A stretch of DNA of 64,000 nt. It comes from Streptomyces sp. R33 (GTDB lineage Bacteria > Actinomycetota > Actinomycetes > Streptomycetales > Streptomycetaceae). The position numbers and the translations under genes are program-made. Of the stretch, positions 38,198 to 46,548 are shown piece by piece (the first letter of the stretch is position 1; each line of letters begins with the position of its first letter). Below the pieces are notes generated by a model. It was not told the origin of the DNA. It ran no database searches and saw only the letters and a program-made list of their open reading frames with translations. The stretch lies in contig NZ_CP165727.1 of the NCBI RefSeq assembly GCF_041200175.1, positions 2,666,001-2,730,000 of the forward strand, given 5' to 3'.

Positions 38198-39376
38198 TCA
38201 ATCGGAGTCGAGATCGGAGTCTGGATCGCCGTACGGATCGGGTTCGTACGGCTCCGGCTCCGGTTCGGCGTCCGCCTGCGCGGGGCGGTCGACGTAGCGG
38301 AGCACGCCCCACATGCTCTCGGGGGGTGCGTGCTGCGGGGCCGGTTCACGGCAGGCCTCCAGCTCGTGGAGCAGGGCGGGGCCGTCCGTACCGGCGCCGA
38401 TCAGGACCAGCTGCGTCAGCCGGGCCTCGCCCCGGCCCCAGGGCTGCGGTGCGAACCGGAGGAAACGGCCGACCGCGTGGACCTCGTAGCGCTCCTCGTG
38501 GCCGGGGACGCCGAAGTACGCATAGCCCTTGATCCGGTACAGCCCGGCCGGCCGCCGGTCGAGGAAGTCGATGAACCGGCGCGGGTTCATGGCCTGCTCG
38601 GACACGAACTCCGTGCTCTCGTACACCGTGTGGGCGTGCCCGGTGTGGTCCTCGTGCTCCGCGGCGTCCGCGTCCCTGGCCTGCGCGATCAGGTCCTCGA
38701 ACGACAGCTGGCCCTGGGTCTCGGTCCACGGGCGGCGGTCGAAGAGCAGCTCCGGGTCGATGCGCCCGTGGTCGGCGGCCACCACCGGCGTCCCGGGACA
38801 GAGCGCGCCCAGCTCGCCCTCGATCCGGGCCCGCTCGGCGGCGTCGACCCGGTCCGTCTTGTTGAGGACCACCAGGTCCGCGACGGCGAGGTGGCGGTCG
38901 GTCTCCGGGTGCCGGTCCCGGGTCGTGTCGAACTCCGCCGCGTCCACGACCTGGACCAGCCCGCCGTACCGGATCGCCGGATTCTCGCTCGCCACCAGCA
39001 TCCGGATCATCTCCTGGGGCTCGGCCAGCCCGCTCGCCTCGATGACGATCACGTCGATCCGGTGGACCGGCTCGGAGAGCTTCTCCAGGTACGCGTCCAG
39101 CTCGCTGCCGTCGACCGCGCAGCACAGGCAGCCGCCGCCGAGCGAGACCATCGAGTCGCCGACCTGGCCCGCCACGGCCATCGCGTCGATCTCGATCGAG
39201 CCGAAGTCGTTGACGACGACCCCGATCCGGGTGCCTCCCCGGTTGCCGAGCAGGTGGTTGAGCAGCGTCGTCTTGCCGGATCCGAGGAATCCGGACAGCA
39301 CGACGACGGGAATCGGCTGAGGGGGCTGCTGTACGGGCGGCTGAGCGGACTGCTGGGCGGGCTGACTGCTGTTCAC
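38198..39376 (-). CDS. CobW/COG0523-family GTPase (metallochaperone)
   Basis: A 392-residue G3E GTPase. Walker A is [11 protein letters not shown] (about 28-38), the metal-binding CxCC motif is [11 protein letters not shown] (about 80-90), Walker B/switch is [11 protein letters not shown] and the guanine motif is LNKTD. The CobW C-terminal domain covers about 255-365, and the tail is rich in acidic and Pro residues. A His-rich loop (HEDHTGHAH) could bind zinc. The family delivers zinc or other metals to target enzymes using GTP. The GTG at 39376 follows the citrate synthase stop by 14 bp, so the two probably form an operon. No zinc-responsive operator was recognised. Confidence 0.9.
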   Translation of the reverse strand: MNSSQPAQQSAQPPVQQPPQPIPVVVLSGFLGSGKTTLLNHLLGNRGGTRIGVVVNDFGSIEIDAMAVAGQVGDSMVSLGGGCLCCAVDGSELDAYLEKLSEPVHRIDVIVIEASGLAEPQEMIRMLVASENPAIRYGGLVQVVDAAEFDTTRDRHPETDRHLAVADLVVLNKTDRVDAAERARIEGELGALCPGTPVVAADHGRIDPELLFDRRPWTETQGQLSFEDLIAQARDADAAEHEDHTGHAHTVYESTEFVSEQAMNPRRFIDFLDRRPAGLYRIKGYAYFGVPGHEERYEVHAVGRFLRFAPQPWGRGEARLTQLVLIGAGTDGPALLHELEACREPAPQHAPPESMWGVLRYVDRPAQADAEPEPEPYEPDPYGDPDSDLDSD

Positions 39377-39390
39377 CCCGCCGATCGTAG

Positions 39391-40542
39391 TCAGCCGAGC
39401 ACCGGAACCGGCTCCGGCGGGTTCGGGCCGACGTACCGCGCCGCCGGACGGATGATCTTCGAATCGGCGGCCTGCTCCAGGACGTTCGCGCTCCAGCCGA
39501 CCACACGGGCCGCACAGAACGTCGGGGTGAACATCTCGCGCGGCAGCCCGCACAGCTCCATGACCACGCCCGCGTAGAACTCCACGTTGGTGTGCAGCTC
39601 GCGCCCCGGCTTGAGCTCGGCCAGGATCTCCTCGACGTGCCGCTCGACCTCGACGGCGAAGTCCACGAGCGGGCCGCCGAACTGCAGCGCGATCTCCCGC
39701 AGCATCCGCGAGCGCGGGTCCTCGGTCCGGTACACGGGGTGCCCGAAGCCCATGATCCGGTCCCCGGCGAGCACCCGCTCGCGGATCCACGGGTCGATGC
39801 GGTCGGCCGTGCCGATGGCGTCCAGGGTGTCCAGGGCCCGGCTGGGTGCGCCCCCGTGCAGCGGCCCGGAGAGCGCGCCGATCGCGCCGGTGAGGCAGGC
39901 CGCGACGTCCGCGCCGGTGGAGGCGATCACGCGGGCGGTGAAGGTCGAGGCGTTGAAACCGTGGTCGACGGTGGAGATCAGGTACTGCTCGACCGCCCGC
40001 GCCTTGACCGGGTCGGGCTCCTGCCCGGTGAGCATGTACAGGTAGTTGGCGGCGTACGGGAGATCCGCGCGCGGCTCGACCGGCTCCAGGCCCTGCCCCA
40101 GCCGGTGCAGCGCGGTGAGCAGGGTCGGTACGGCGGCGCAGGCGGCCAGTGCGTCGGCGGCCCGCCGCCCGGGGTCGAGGTCGTAAACCGGGCGGAACCC
40201 GGCGGAGGCGCCGAGCAGCGAGAGCGCGGTCCGCAGTCCGGCGAGCGGTCCGGAGAGCGCGGTGGCCCGGGCGAGGGCGGGCAGCGCGCCCTGCACCGCG
40301 TCGGGCAGCCGGCGCAGCGGGGCGATCTCGGCGGCGAACGCGGCCCGCTCGGCGGCGTCGGCCAGCAGGGCGCCGCGGAACATCAGGTGCCACACGTCCT
40401 CGAAGCTGCGGCTCGCTGCGAGCTCGACGGCCGAGTACTGGCGGTAGTGGTAGAAGCCCTCGCGGCCTCGGACGTCACCGAGTTCGGTCTCGGTGACCAC
40501 GACTCCCGCGAGACCGCGGGGCACATCGACGGTGGTGTTCAT
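39391..40542 (-). CDS. Citrate synthase family protein (paralogue 1)
   Basis: A 383-residue citrate/methylcitrate synthase, close to the shorter bacterial type II form. The two catalytic histidines are in SGPLHGGA and [13 protein letters not shown]. The third catalytic position, the Asp of the usual NVDFY motif, is Glu here ([10 protein letters not shown]), so either the enzyme tolerates Glu or its chemistry differs. The reaction should be acetyl- or propionyl-CoA plus oxaloacetate. Its start faces the HTH-fused paralogue across 70 bp containing two matched palindromes. CobW follows 14 bp downstream. Whether this is the main citrate synthase cannot be decided from the window. Confidence 0.88.
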   Translation of the reverse strand: MNTTVDVPRGLAGVVVTETELGDVRGREGFYHYRQYSAVELAASRSFEDVWHLMFRGALLADAAERAAFAAEIAPLRRLPDAVQGALPALARATALSGPLAGLRTALSLLGASAGFRPVYDLDPGRRAADALAACAAVPTLLTALHRLGQGLEPVEPRADLPYAANYLYMLTGQEPDPVKARAVEQYLISTVDHGFNASTFTARVIASTGADVAACLTGAIGALSGPLHGGAPSRALDTLDAIGTADRIDPWIRERVLAGDRIMGFGHPVYRTEDPRSRMLREIALQFGGPLVDFAVEVERHVEEILAELKPGRELHTNVEFYAGVVMELCGLPREMFTPTFCAARVVGWSANVLEQAADSKIIRPAARYVGPNPPEPVPVLG

Positions 40543-40560
40543 GCATCGACCATCCATGAT

Positions 40561-40593
40561 GGATTGAATCCTTGTCAATGTTGATTGAATCAA
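40561..40593. promoter_or_regulatory. Paired operator palindromes between divergent citrate synthase genes
   Basis: GGATTGAATCC (40561-40571) and TTGATTGAATCAA (40581-40593) share the core GATTGAATC and have centres exactly 21 bp apart, two DNA turns. They sit in the only AT-rich segment of the 70-bp gap. A dimeric DNA-binding protein is expected; the HTH-bearing citrate synthase encoded next door is the obvious candidate. Confidence 0.75.
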
Positions 40594-40612
40594 TATATGT
40601 AGGGTTGGCGTC

Positions 40613-41854
40613 ATGAACGACCAGGCGGAGGGCGAGCGCCGGATCAGCACCCGGCAGGCGGCGGAACTGCTCGGGGTGAAGCCCGCGACCGTGTACGCGT
40701 ACGTCAGTCGCGGCCAGCTGACGAGCCGCCGCGACCCCGTCGGCCGCGGCAGCAGCTTCGACGCGCGCGAGGTGGAGGACCTGGCCCGGCGCAGCCGGCG
40801 CGAGGCGGCTGCGCCCCCCGGGGCGGAGCTCTCCGTCCGCACCTCGCTCACGCTCATCGAGCCCGACCGGTACTACTTCCGGGGCGTGGACGCCGTCGAG
40901 CTGGCCTCGCGGCACCGCTACGAGGAGGTCGCCGAGTGGCTCTGGACCGGGACGCTGCCGCGCGGCGTGCGGTTCACCGCTCCCCCGCAGGCGCTGGCCG
41001 CCGCCCGGCGCGCGGTGGCCGCGCTGCCCGAGCACAGCGGCCCGATCGACCGGCTGCGGGTGGCCACCGCGGCCGCCGCCGTGACGGATCCGCTGCGCTT
41101 CGACCTGTCCGCGGAGGCCGTACTGGGGTCGGCACGCTGCCTGATCCCGACGCTGGTCGGCGCGCTGCCCGAGGTGGGCGCGCCCGGCTGGCGCGGGGAC
41201 GGGCGACTGGCCCGGCAGCTGTGGACCCGGCTGACGGAGCGCGAGCCCGACCCGGACGCGCTGGCCACGCTGGATCTGGCCCTGGCGCTGCTCATCGACC
41301 ACGATCTGGCCGCCTCCACCCTGGCCGTACGGGTGGCCGCGTCGGCGCGGGCCCATCCGTACGCGGCGGTCTCGGCCGGGCTCGGCGCGCTCGAGGGCCC
41401 GCTGCACGGCGCGGCCGGACGGCTCGCGCACCGGATGCTGGTGGAGGCCCTGGAGCGGGGCGGGGCCGCGCCGGTGGTCGCGGACCATCTGCGGGCGGGA
41501 CGGCGGGTCCCCGGCCTCGGGCACCGGCTGTACGAGGGCGAGGACCCGCGGGCGACGGCCCTGTTCGCGCGGCTCGAGAACGTGCCCCGGGCCGCGCCCG
41601 CGCTGGCGGCCGCCCGGGAGGTCGTCGCCACGGCGGCGGCCCGGCGGGGCGGCCTGCACGCCAATGTCGACCTGGCGCTGGCCGTGCTGACGGTGTCGTG
41701 CGGGATGCCCGCGGAGGCCGGGGAGACGGTGTTCGCGGTGTCCCGGACGGCGGGCTGGATCGCGCACGCGCTGGAGGAGTACCAGGAGCGGCCGCTCAGG
41801 ATGCGCCCGAGCGGCCAGTACCAGGGGCCCCGCCCGCCACAGCCGATGCCGTGA
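40613..41854 (+). CDS. Citrate synthase-like protein with N-terminal helix-turn-helix domain (paralogue 2)
   Basis: A 413-residue fusion. Residues about 8-65 form a MerR/excisionase-type HTH (ISTRQAAELLGVKPATVYAYVSRGQL, shown in part). The remainder is a citrate synthase fold with the His motifs LEGPLHGAAG and GLGHRLYEGEDPR, and an Asp in HANVDLALAV at the third catalytic position. The catalytic triad is thus kept, though the flanking motifs diverge from true citrate synthases. It may be an enzyme that also binds DNA, or a regulator using the fold to sense acyl-CoA or oxaloacetate. The paired palindromes just upstream suggest autoregulation together with the divergent paralogue. Confidence 0.88.
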   Translation: MNDQAEGERRISTRQAAELLGVKPATVYAYVSRGQLTSRRDPVGRGSSFDAREVEDLARRSRREAAAPPGAELSVRTSLTLIEPDRYYFRGVDAVELASRHRYEEVAEWLWTGTLPRGVRFTAPPQALAAARRAVAALPEHSGPIDRLRVATAAAAVTDPLRFDLSAEAVLGSARCLIPTLVGALPEVGAPGWRGDGRLARQLWTRLTEREPDPDALATLDLALALLIDHDLAASTLAVRVAASARAHPYAAVSAGLGALEGPLHGAAGRLAHRMLVEALERGGAAPVVADHLRAGRRVPGLGHRLYEGEDPRATALFARLENVPRAAPALAAAREVVATAAARRGGLHANVDLALAVLTVSCGMPAEAGETVFAVSRTAGWIAHALEEYQERPLRMRPSGQYQGPRPPQPMP

Positions 41855-41980
41855 CGGACCCGCGGCCCGCGCCCGCCGGCTGCCGGGCGCCCGCTCGGCC
41901 GGCGCTGCCCGCGGCCGGCGGGAGATCCGCCGCGGTTGCGTGCACATGGGATGTTCCGCTCGGGCCGAAGGCGACCTACG

Positions 41981-43606
41981 GTGCTGGTCATGCGGTTCCT
42001 CCACATGAGCGCTCGGCGCCTCGGGCTGCCCAGACGGGCCGTCTCGCAGATCCTGCTGACCCAGCTGGCCATCGCCGCCGGGGTCGCCGTGCTGGCCACC
42101 GGGCTCTTCCTGGCCCCGCTCGGCGCGCAGCTCGACGACCAGGCCATGCGGCGCGCCCTGGCCATCGCCCAGAGCGCGGCGGCCGACCCCTCACTGGCCG
42201 CCGACCTCCTCGACTCCGGGCCGACGGCCGACAGCCCGGTGCAGGCCTCGGCCGAGCGGATCCGCCGCGCGACAGGCGCTGAGTACGTCGTCGTCATGGA
42301 CCTGGACGGGATCCGCCGCTCGCACCCCGGCACCGACCGGATCGGCCTGCCCGTCTCCACCGACCCGAGCGACGCCCTCGCGGGCCGCGAGGTCATGGAG
42401 ATCGACGAGGGCACGCTCGGCCGCTCCGCCCGCGGAAAGGTCCCGCTCCTCGCGGCCGACGGGGAGATCGTCGGCGCCGTCTCCGTCGGCATCGCCTACG
42501 ACAGCGTCCACGACCGGCTGCTCGGCGCCATCCCGGGCCTGCTCGCCTACGCGGGCGGCGCCCTCGCGGCAGGCGCGCTCGCCGCCTACCTGCTGTCCCG
42601 CCGGATCCAGCGGCAGACCCGCGATCTGGCCTTCTCCGACATCGCCGGCCTCCTCGCCGAGCGCGAGGCGATGCTGCACTCCATCCGCGAGGGCGTGATC
42701 GCCCTCGACCGCGACGGCCGGGTCCGGCTCGTCAACGACGAGGCGGCCCGGCTCCTGGGCCTCGCGCCGGACTCCGCCGCCACCGTCGCCGGGCGTCCGC
42801 TGGACGACGTCCTGGGCGCCGGGCGCACCACCGACGTCCTCGCCGGCCGCGTCACCGGCCGTGACCTGCTCACCGTTCAGGGGCCGCGGGTGCTGGTCGC
42901 CAACCGGATGCCCACCGAGGACGGTGGTGCCGTCGCCACCCTGCGCGACCGCACCGAGCTGGAACACCTCGGCCGCGAGCTCGACTCCACCAAGGGCCTG
43001 ATCGACGCCCTGCGCGCACAGGACCACGAGCACGCCAACCGCCTCCACACCCTCCTCGGCCTGCTGGAACTGGGTCTCCACGAGGAGGCGGTGGAGTTCG
43101 TCACCGAGGTCGTGGGAGTGCACCGCAGCACCGCCGAACAGGTCACCGAGAAGGTCCACGACCCCCTGCTGGCCGCCCTTCTGGTGGGCAAGGCGACCGT
43201 CGCGGCCGAGCGCGGCGTCCCGCTGCGCCTCGCCGACACCACCTTCCTGCCCGACTGCCTCGTGGACCCCGGCGGCCTCGTCACCATCACGGGCAATCTG
43301 GTGGACAACGCCCTGGACGCGGCGGCGGGCTCCGCCACACCCCTGGTCGAGGTCGAGCTGCGTGCCGAAGGCCGTACGGCGATCCTCCGCGTGCGGGACA
43401 GCGGGCCCGGCGTCCCGGCAGCCCGCCGCGAGGAGATCTTCACCGAGGGCTGGTCGACCAAGCAGCCCAAGGCCCACCGCGAGCGCGGGCTGGGTCTCGC
43501 ACTCGTACGCCGCCTCGCGGAGCGGCAGGGCGGCACGGCCCGGGCCGGCGAGGCAGCGGACGGAGGGGCGGAGTTCTCCGTCGTACTCCCGGAGGCCCTG
43601 CGATGA
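41981..43606 (+). CDS. CitA/DcuS-type sensor histidine kinase
   Basis: A 541-residue membrane sensor for small acids such as citrate or C4-dicarboxylates. A transmembrane segment at about 20-42 is followed by an extracytoplasmic sensor domain (about 45-180). A second membrane segment (about 185-208), a PAS domain (about 220-320), the phospho-acceptor His in RAQDHEHANRLH (about 348) and a HATPase domain come next; the ATPase domain shows NLVDNALDAA, DSGPGV and GLGLALV. The GTG at 41981 has GAAGG nine bases upstream; an in-frame ATG three codons later is the alternative. It overlaps the response regulator gene by four bases. The ligand is inferred from family and neighbours only. Confidence 0.92.
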   Translation: MLVMRFLHMSARRLGLPRRAVSQILLTQLAIAAGVAVLATGLFLAPLGAQLDDQAMRRALAIAQSAAADPSLAADLLDSGPTADSPVQASAERIRRATGAEYVVVMDLDGIRRSHPGTDRIGLPVSTDPSDALAGREVMEIDEGTLGRSARGKVPLLAADGEIVGAVSVGIAYDSVHDRLLGAIPGLLAYAGGALAAGALAAYLLSRRIQRQTRDLAFSDIAGLLAEREAMLHSIREGVIALDRDGRVRLVNDEAARLLGLAPDSAATVAGRPLDDVLGAGRTTDVLAGRVTGRDLLTVQGPRVLVANRMPTEDGGAVATLRDRTELEHLGRELDSTKGLIDALRAQDHEHANRLHTLLGLLELGLHEEAVEFVTEVVGVHRSTAEQVTEKVHDPLLAALLVGKATVAAERGVPLRLADTTFLPDCLVDPGGLVTITGNLVDNALDAAAGSATPLVEVELRAEGRTAILRVRDSGPGVPAARREEIFTEGWSTKQPKAHRERGLGLALVRRLAERQGGTARAGEAADGGAEFSVVLPEALR

Positions 43607-44310
43607 ACGAGACCCCGATCCACGACATCCACGTATTGGTCGTTGACGACGACATGCGTGTTGCCCGGATCAACGCGGCGTACGTGGCGAAGGTTCCCGG
43701 CTTCCGTGTCTGCGCCCAGGCCCATTCGGCGGCCGAGGCCCTCTCGTACCTCGACACCCACCCCGTCGACCTGATCCTCCTCGACCACTACCTCCCGGAC
43801 GAGAACGGCCTGGACCTGGTCCGCCGGCTGCGCCAGCTCGGCCACCGCACCGACGTGATCATGGTCACGGCCGCCCGCGACCTGGCCACCGTCCAGTCCG
43901 CCATGCGCCTCGGCGCCCTCCAGTACCTCGTCAAGCCCTTCACCTTCGCCGGCCTGCGCACCCGGCTGGAGGCGTACGGCTCCCTGCGCCGCACCCTGGA
44001 GACCGGCGGCGAGGCCGAACAGGCCGAGGTGGACAGGATCTTCGGCGCCCTCGCCGCGGCCGGGTCCCCGAACGAAATGCCCAAGGGCCACTCCGCCACG
44101 ACCGCCGAACTCGTCCGCCAGGTCCTGCGCTCCGCCGAGGGCCCGCTCTCCACCCAGCAGGTCGCCGACCGCGCCGGCATCAGCCGCCAGACCGCCCAGC
44201 GCTACCTGAAGCTCCTGGAGCGCACCGCCCGGGTCACCCTGGCCCTGCGCTACGGCGAGACGGGCCGCCCCGAACACCGCTACTCCTGGCTCCCGTCCGA
44301 GGGCGCGTGA
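43603..44310 (+). CDS. CitB/DcuR-type response regulator
   Basis: A 235-residue regulator. The receiver domain (about 8-125) has the acidic pair VVDDDM, the phospho-acceptor Asp in LILLDHYLPDENG and the Lys in LVKPF. The C-terminal DNA-binding part (about 165-230) has an HTH QQVADRAGISRQTAQRYLKLL. The ATGA overlap with the kinase gene makes them one unit. The nearest likely target is the convergent DUF485-symporter operon, whose end lies 19 bp away. Confidence 0.93.
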   Translation: MNETPIHDIHVLVVDDDMRVARINAAYVAKVPGFRVCAQAHSAAEALSYLDTHPVDLILLDHYLPDENGLDLVRRLRQLGHRTDVIMVTAARDLATVQSAMRLGALQYLVKPFTFAGLRTRLEAYGSLRRTLETGGEAEQAEVDRIFGALAAAGSPNEMPKGHSATTAELVRQVLRSAEGPLSTQQVADRAGISRQTAQRYLKLLERTARVTLALRYGETGRPEHRYSWLPSEGA

Positions 44311-44329
44311 CCGCCGGACGGGAACGCGC

Positions 44330-45922
44330 TCAGACGGCCCCGGCGCCGGTCAGCGAGCGGACCTCCGTCTCCGCGTGCTTCGCCCCGTCAGGCTCCTCCG
44401 CCGAGGTGACCGTGCCCAGCCAGCCCGCCAGGAAGCCCAGCGGGATCGAGACCACGCCCGGGTTCTGCAGCGGAAAGAACTGGAAGCTCACCCCCGGGAA
44501 GAGGGAGTCCGCACTGCCCGAGACCACCGGCGACAGGACGACCAGCACCACCGCCGGGATCAGGCCCCCGTACACCGACCAGACGGCACCCCGCGTGGTG
44601 AAGGAGCGCCAGAACAGCGAGTACAGCAGCACCGGCAGATTGGCCGAAGCCGAGACCGCGAAGGCCAGCCCCACCAGGAACGCCACGTTCAGGTCCTGCG
44701 CGAGAAGGCCCAGGGCGATCGCCACCGCCCCGATCCCGACGGCCGCGACCCTGGCCACCGCGACCTCGCTGCGCTGGCGCGCATGGCGGCGCTTGAGCGA
44801 CGCGTACAGGTCGTGCGCCACCGAGGCCGAGGAGGCCAGGGTGATCCCGGCGACCACGGCCAGGATCGTGGCGAACGCGATCGCGGCCACGAAGGCGAAC
44901 AGCACCGCGCCCCCGGTCGAGCCGGCCCCGCCGCCCAGGAACGCCGCGAGCAGCGGAACCGCCGTGTTCCCCGAGGCGTTGGAGGCCCGCACCGCGTCCG
45001 GACCCACCAGCGCGGCCGCCCCGAACCCGAGCACGATGGTCATCAGGTAGAACCCGCCGATCAGCGCGATCGCCCACACCACCGACCGGCGGGCCGCCCG
45101 CGCGGTCGGCACCGTGTAGAAGCGCGACAGGATGTGCGGCAGCCCGGCCGTCCCGAGGACTAGCGCGAGGCCGAGGCTCATGAAGTCGAAGCGGGCGGTC
45201 CAGTCGCCGCCGTACTTGAGCCCCGGGCTCAGGAACCGCTGCCCGTGCCCGCTGCGCTCGGCTGCGCTGGTGAGCAGCTGGTCGAAGTTCCCGTGGAAGC
45301 GCAGGAGTACGAGCACGGTGAGGGTGACGGCCCCGCCCATGAGCAGCACGGCCTTCACGATCTGGATCCAGGTGGTGGCCCGCATGCCGCCGAAGGACAC
45401 GTAGACCACCATCAGCGCACCGACCCCGATCACGGTCAGCGTCCGGGCCGCGGTGCCCGAATCCCCGAGCAGCAGGCCCACGAGGCTGCCCGCGCCGACC
45501 ATCTGTGCGACCAGATACAGCACCGAGACGGTGACGGAAGAGGTGCCGGCGGCGATCCGGACGGGCCGCTCGCTCATCCGGGCCGCGACCACGTCCGCGA
45601 GGGTGAAGCGCCCGCAGTTGCGGACGAGTTCGGCGACGAGGAACAGCACGACGAGCCAGGCGACGAGGAAGCCCACCGAGTACAGCAGGCCGTCGTAGCC
45701 GAAGAGGGAGATCAGGCCCGAGATGCCGAGGAAGGAGGCGGCGGACATGTAGTCGCCGGCGATGGCGAATCCGTTCTCCAAGGGGGAGAACAACCGCCCG
45801 CCGGCGTAGAACTCCTCGGCCGAGCCGTGCCGGTTGCGGCTGACCCAGGTGGTGATGCCCAGGGTGACCGCGATGAAGAGGCTGAACAGGATCAGCGCGA
45901 GGGTCTGGTGCTCGGTGGTCAC
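44330..45922 (-). CDS. Sodium:solute symporter, acetate/monocarboxylate (ActP/MctC) type
   Basis: A 530-residue integral membrane protein with about 13 hydrophobic segments and SSS-family signatures: AGGRLFSPLENGFAIAGDYMSAASFLG (in part) near residue 40, and GTAGLPHILSRFYTVPTARAARRS (in part) near 260, typical of the acetate-permease branch. It should take up acetate, pyruvate or a related monocarboxylate with sodium or protons. The GTG at 45922 overlaps the stop of the DUF485 gene (GTGA), the usual pairing for ActP-type carriers. The adjacent CitA/CitB-type two-component genes may control it. Confidence 0.92.
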   Translation of the reverse strand: MTTEHQTLALILFSLFIAVTLGITTWVSRNRHGSAEEFYAGGRLFSPLENGFAIAGDYMSAASFLGISGLISLFGYDGLLYSVGFLVAWLVVLFLVAELVRNCGRFTLADVVAARMSERPVRIAAGTSSVTVSVLYLVAQMVGAGSLVGLLLGDSGTAARTLTVIGVGALMVVYVSFGGMRATTWIQIVKAVLLMGGAVTLTVLVLLRFHGNFDQLLTSAAERSGHGQRFLSPGLKYGGDWTARFDFMSLGLALVLGTAGLPHILSRFYTVPTARAARRSVVWAIALIGGFYLMTIVLGFGAAALVGPDAVRASNASGNTAVPLLAAFLGGGAGSTGGAVLFAFVAAIAFATILAVVAGITLASSASVAHDLYASLKRRHARQRSEVAVARVAAVGIGAVAIALGLLAQDLNVAFLVGLAFAVSASANLPVLLYSLFWRSFTTRGAVWSVYGGLIPAVVLVVLSPVVSGSADSLFPGVSFQFFPLQNPGVVSIPLGFLAGWLGTVTSAEEPDGAKHAETEVRSLTGAGAV

Positions 45923-46410
45923 CGGCCGCCCTCCCGGGCCCGGGTCCGCTCCTGGCCGCGCTCCTGCTCGAAGACCGTCCAGCGCAGGTCCAGCGCGGCC
46001 CGGTCGCGGCGCAGCCGCGCGTGGCGGGCGTACGCCCAGGTCAGCAGGAAGGTGCTGAGGAACTGGCCGAGTCCGGCCAGCAGGGCGACGTTGACCGCCC
46101 CGACGACGGGCCGGGCCATGATCCCCGGTGCCATGGTGGCCGCGACCACGTAGGCGACGTACCAGAGGAAGAATCCGGCGGTCGCGGGGACGACGAACCC
46201 CCGGTAGCGGCTGCGGACCTCCTGGAAGGCGGCGCTGCGCTGCACTTCGAGGTAGATGTCGGATGCCCCGGGCGCGGCCCGGCCGCCGGCGGCGGGACGC
46301 GGGGGCGCCGGGTCCTCGCCCTCGCCCTCCCCCCAGCCGACGGCGAGCGCGTCGTACCAGGGGTCGTCGAGCCGGATCGTTCCGGCTTCGGGACCTTCGT
46401 GCTTGTCCAC
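45919..46410 (-). CDS. DUF485 membrane protein, symporter partner
   Basis: A 163-residue protein. A hydrophilic N-terminus (about 1-65, Gly/Pro/Glu-rich) precedes the DUF485 domain with two transmembrane helices, FVVPATAGFFLWYVAYVV and VGAVNVALLAGLGQFLSTFL, and a charged cytosolic tail. DUF485 proteins are encoded directly before ActP-type symporters across bacteria, and their exact role is unknown. The GTG at 46410 follows GGAGAG with good spacing. The N-terminal extension is longer than in the roughly 100-residue enterobacterial relatives. Confidence 0.9.
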   Translation of the reverse strand: MDKHEGPEAGTIRLDDPWYDALAVGWGEGEGEDPAPPRPAAGGRAAPGASDIYLEVQRSAAFQEVRSRYRGFVVPATAGFFLWYVAYVVAATMAPGIMARPVVGAVNVALLAGLGQFLSTFLLTWAYARHARLRRDRAALDLRWTVFEQERGQERTRAREGGR

Positions 46411-46487
46411 CGAACTCTCCTTGTCCGCTGCCGCATTGGCCGCGTGCCCACAAGGATGTGCGGTATGGACGGTTTCCGGACTGGTGT

Positions 46488-46533
46488 CCCGGTGCTCTTC
46501 ACTCCAACAGGTGAGGGAGCGAAGAGCACCGGG
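46488..46533 (-). terminator. Terminator hairpin after parE
   Basis: Perfect 13-bp arms CCCGGTGCTCTTC / GAAGAGCACCGGG around a 20-base loop, starting 16 bases beyond the parE stop. Confidence 0.88.
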
Positions 46534-46548
46534 GTGCCGGTGCGCCCG

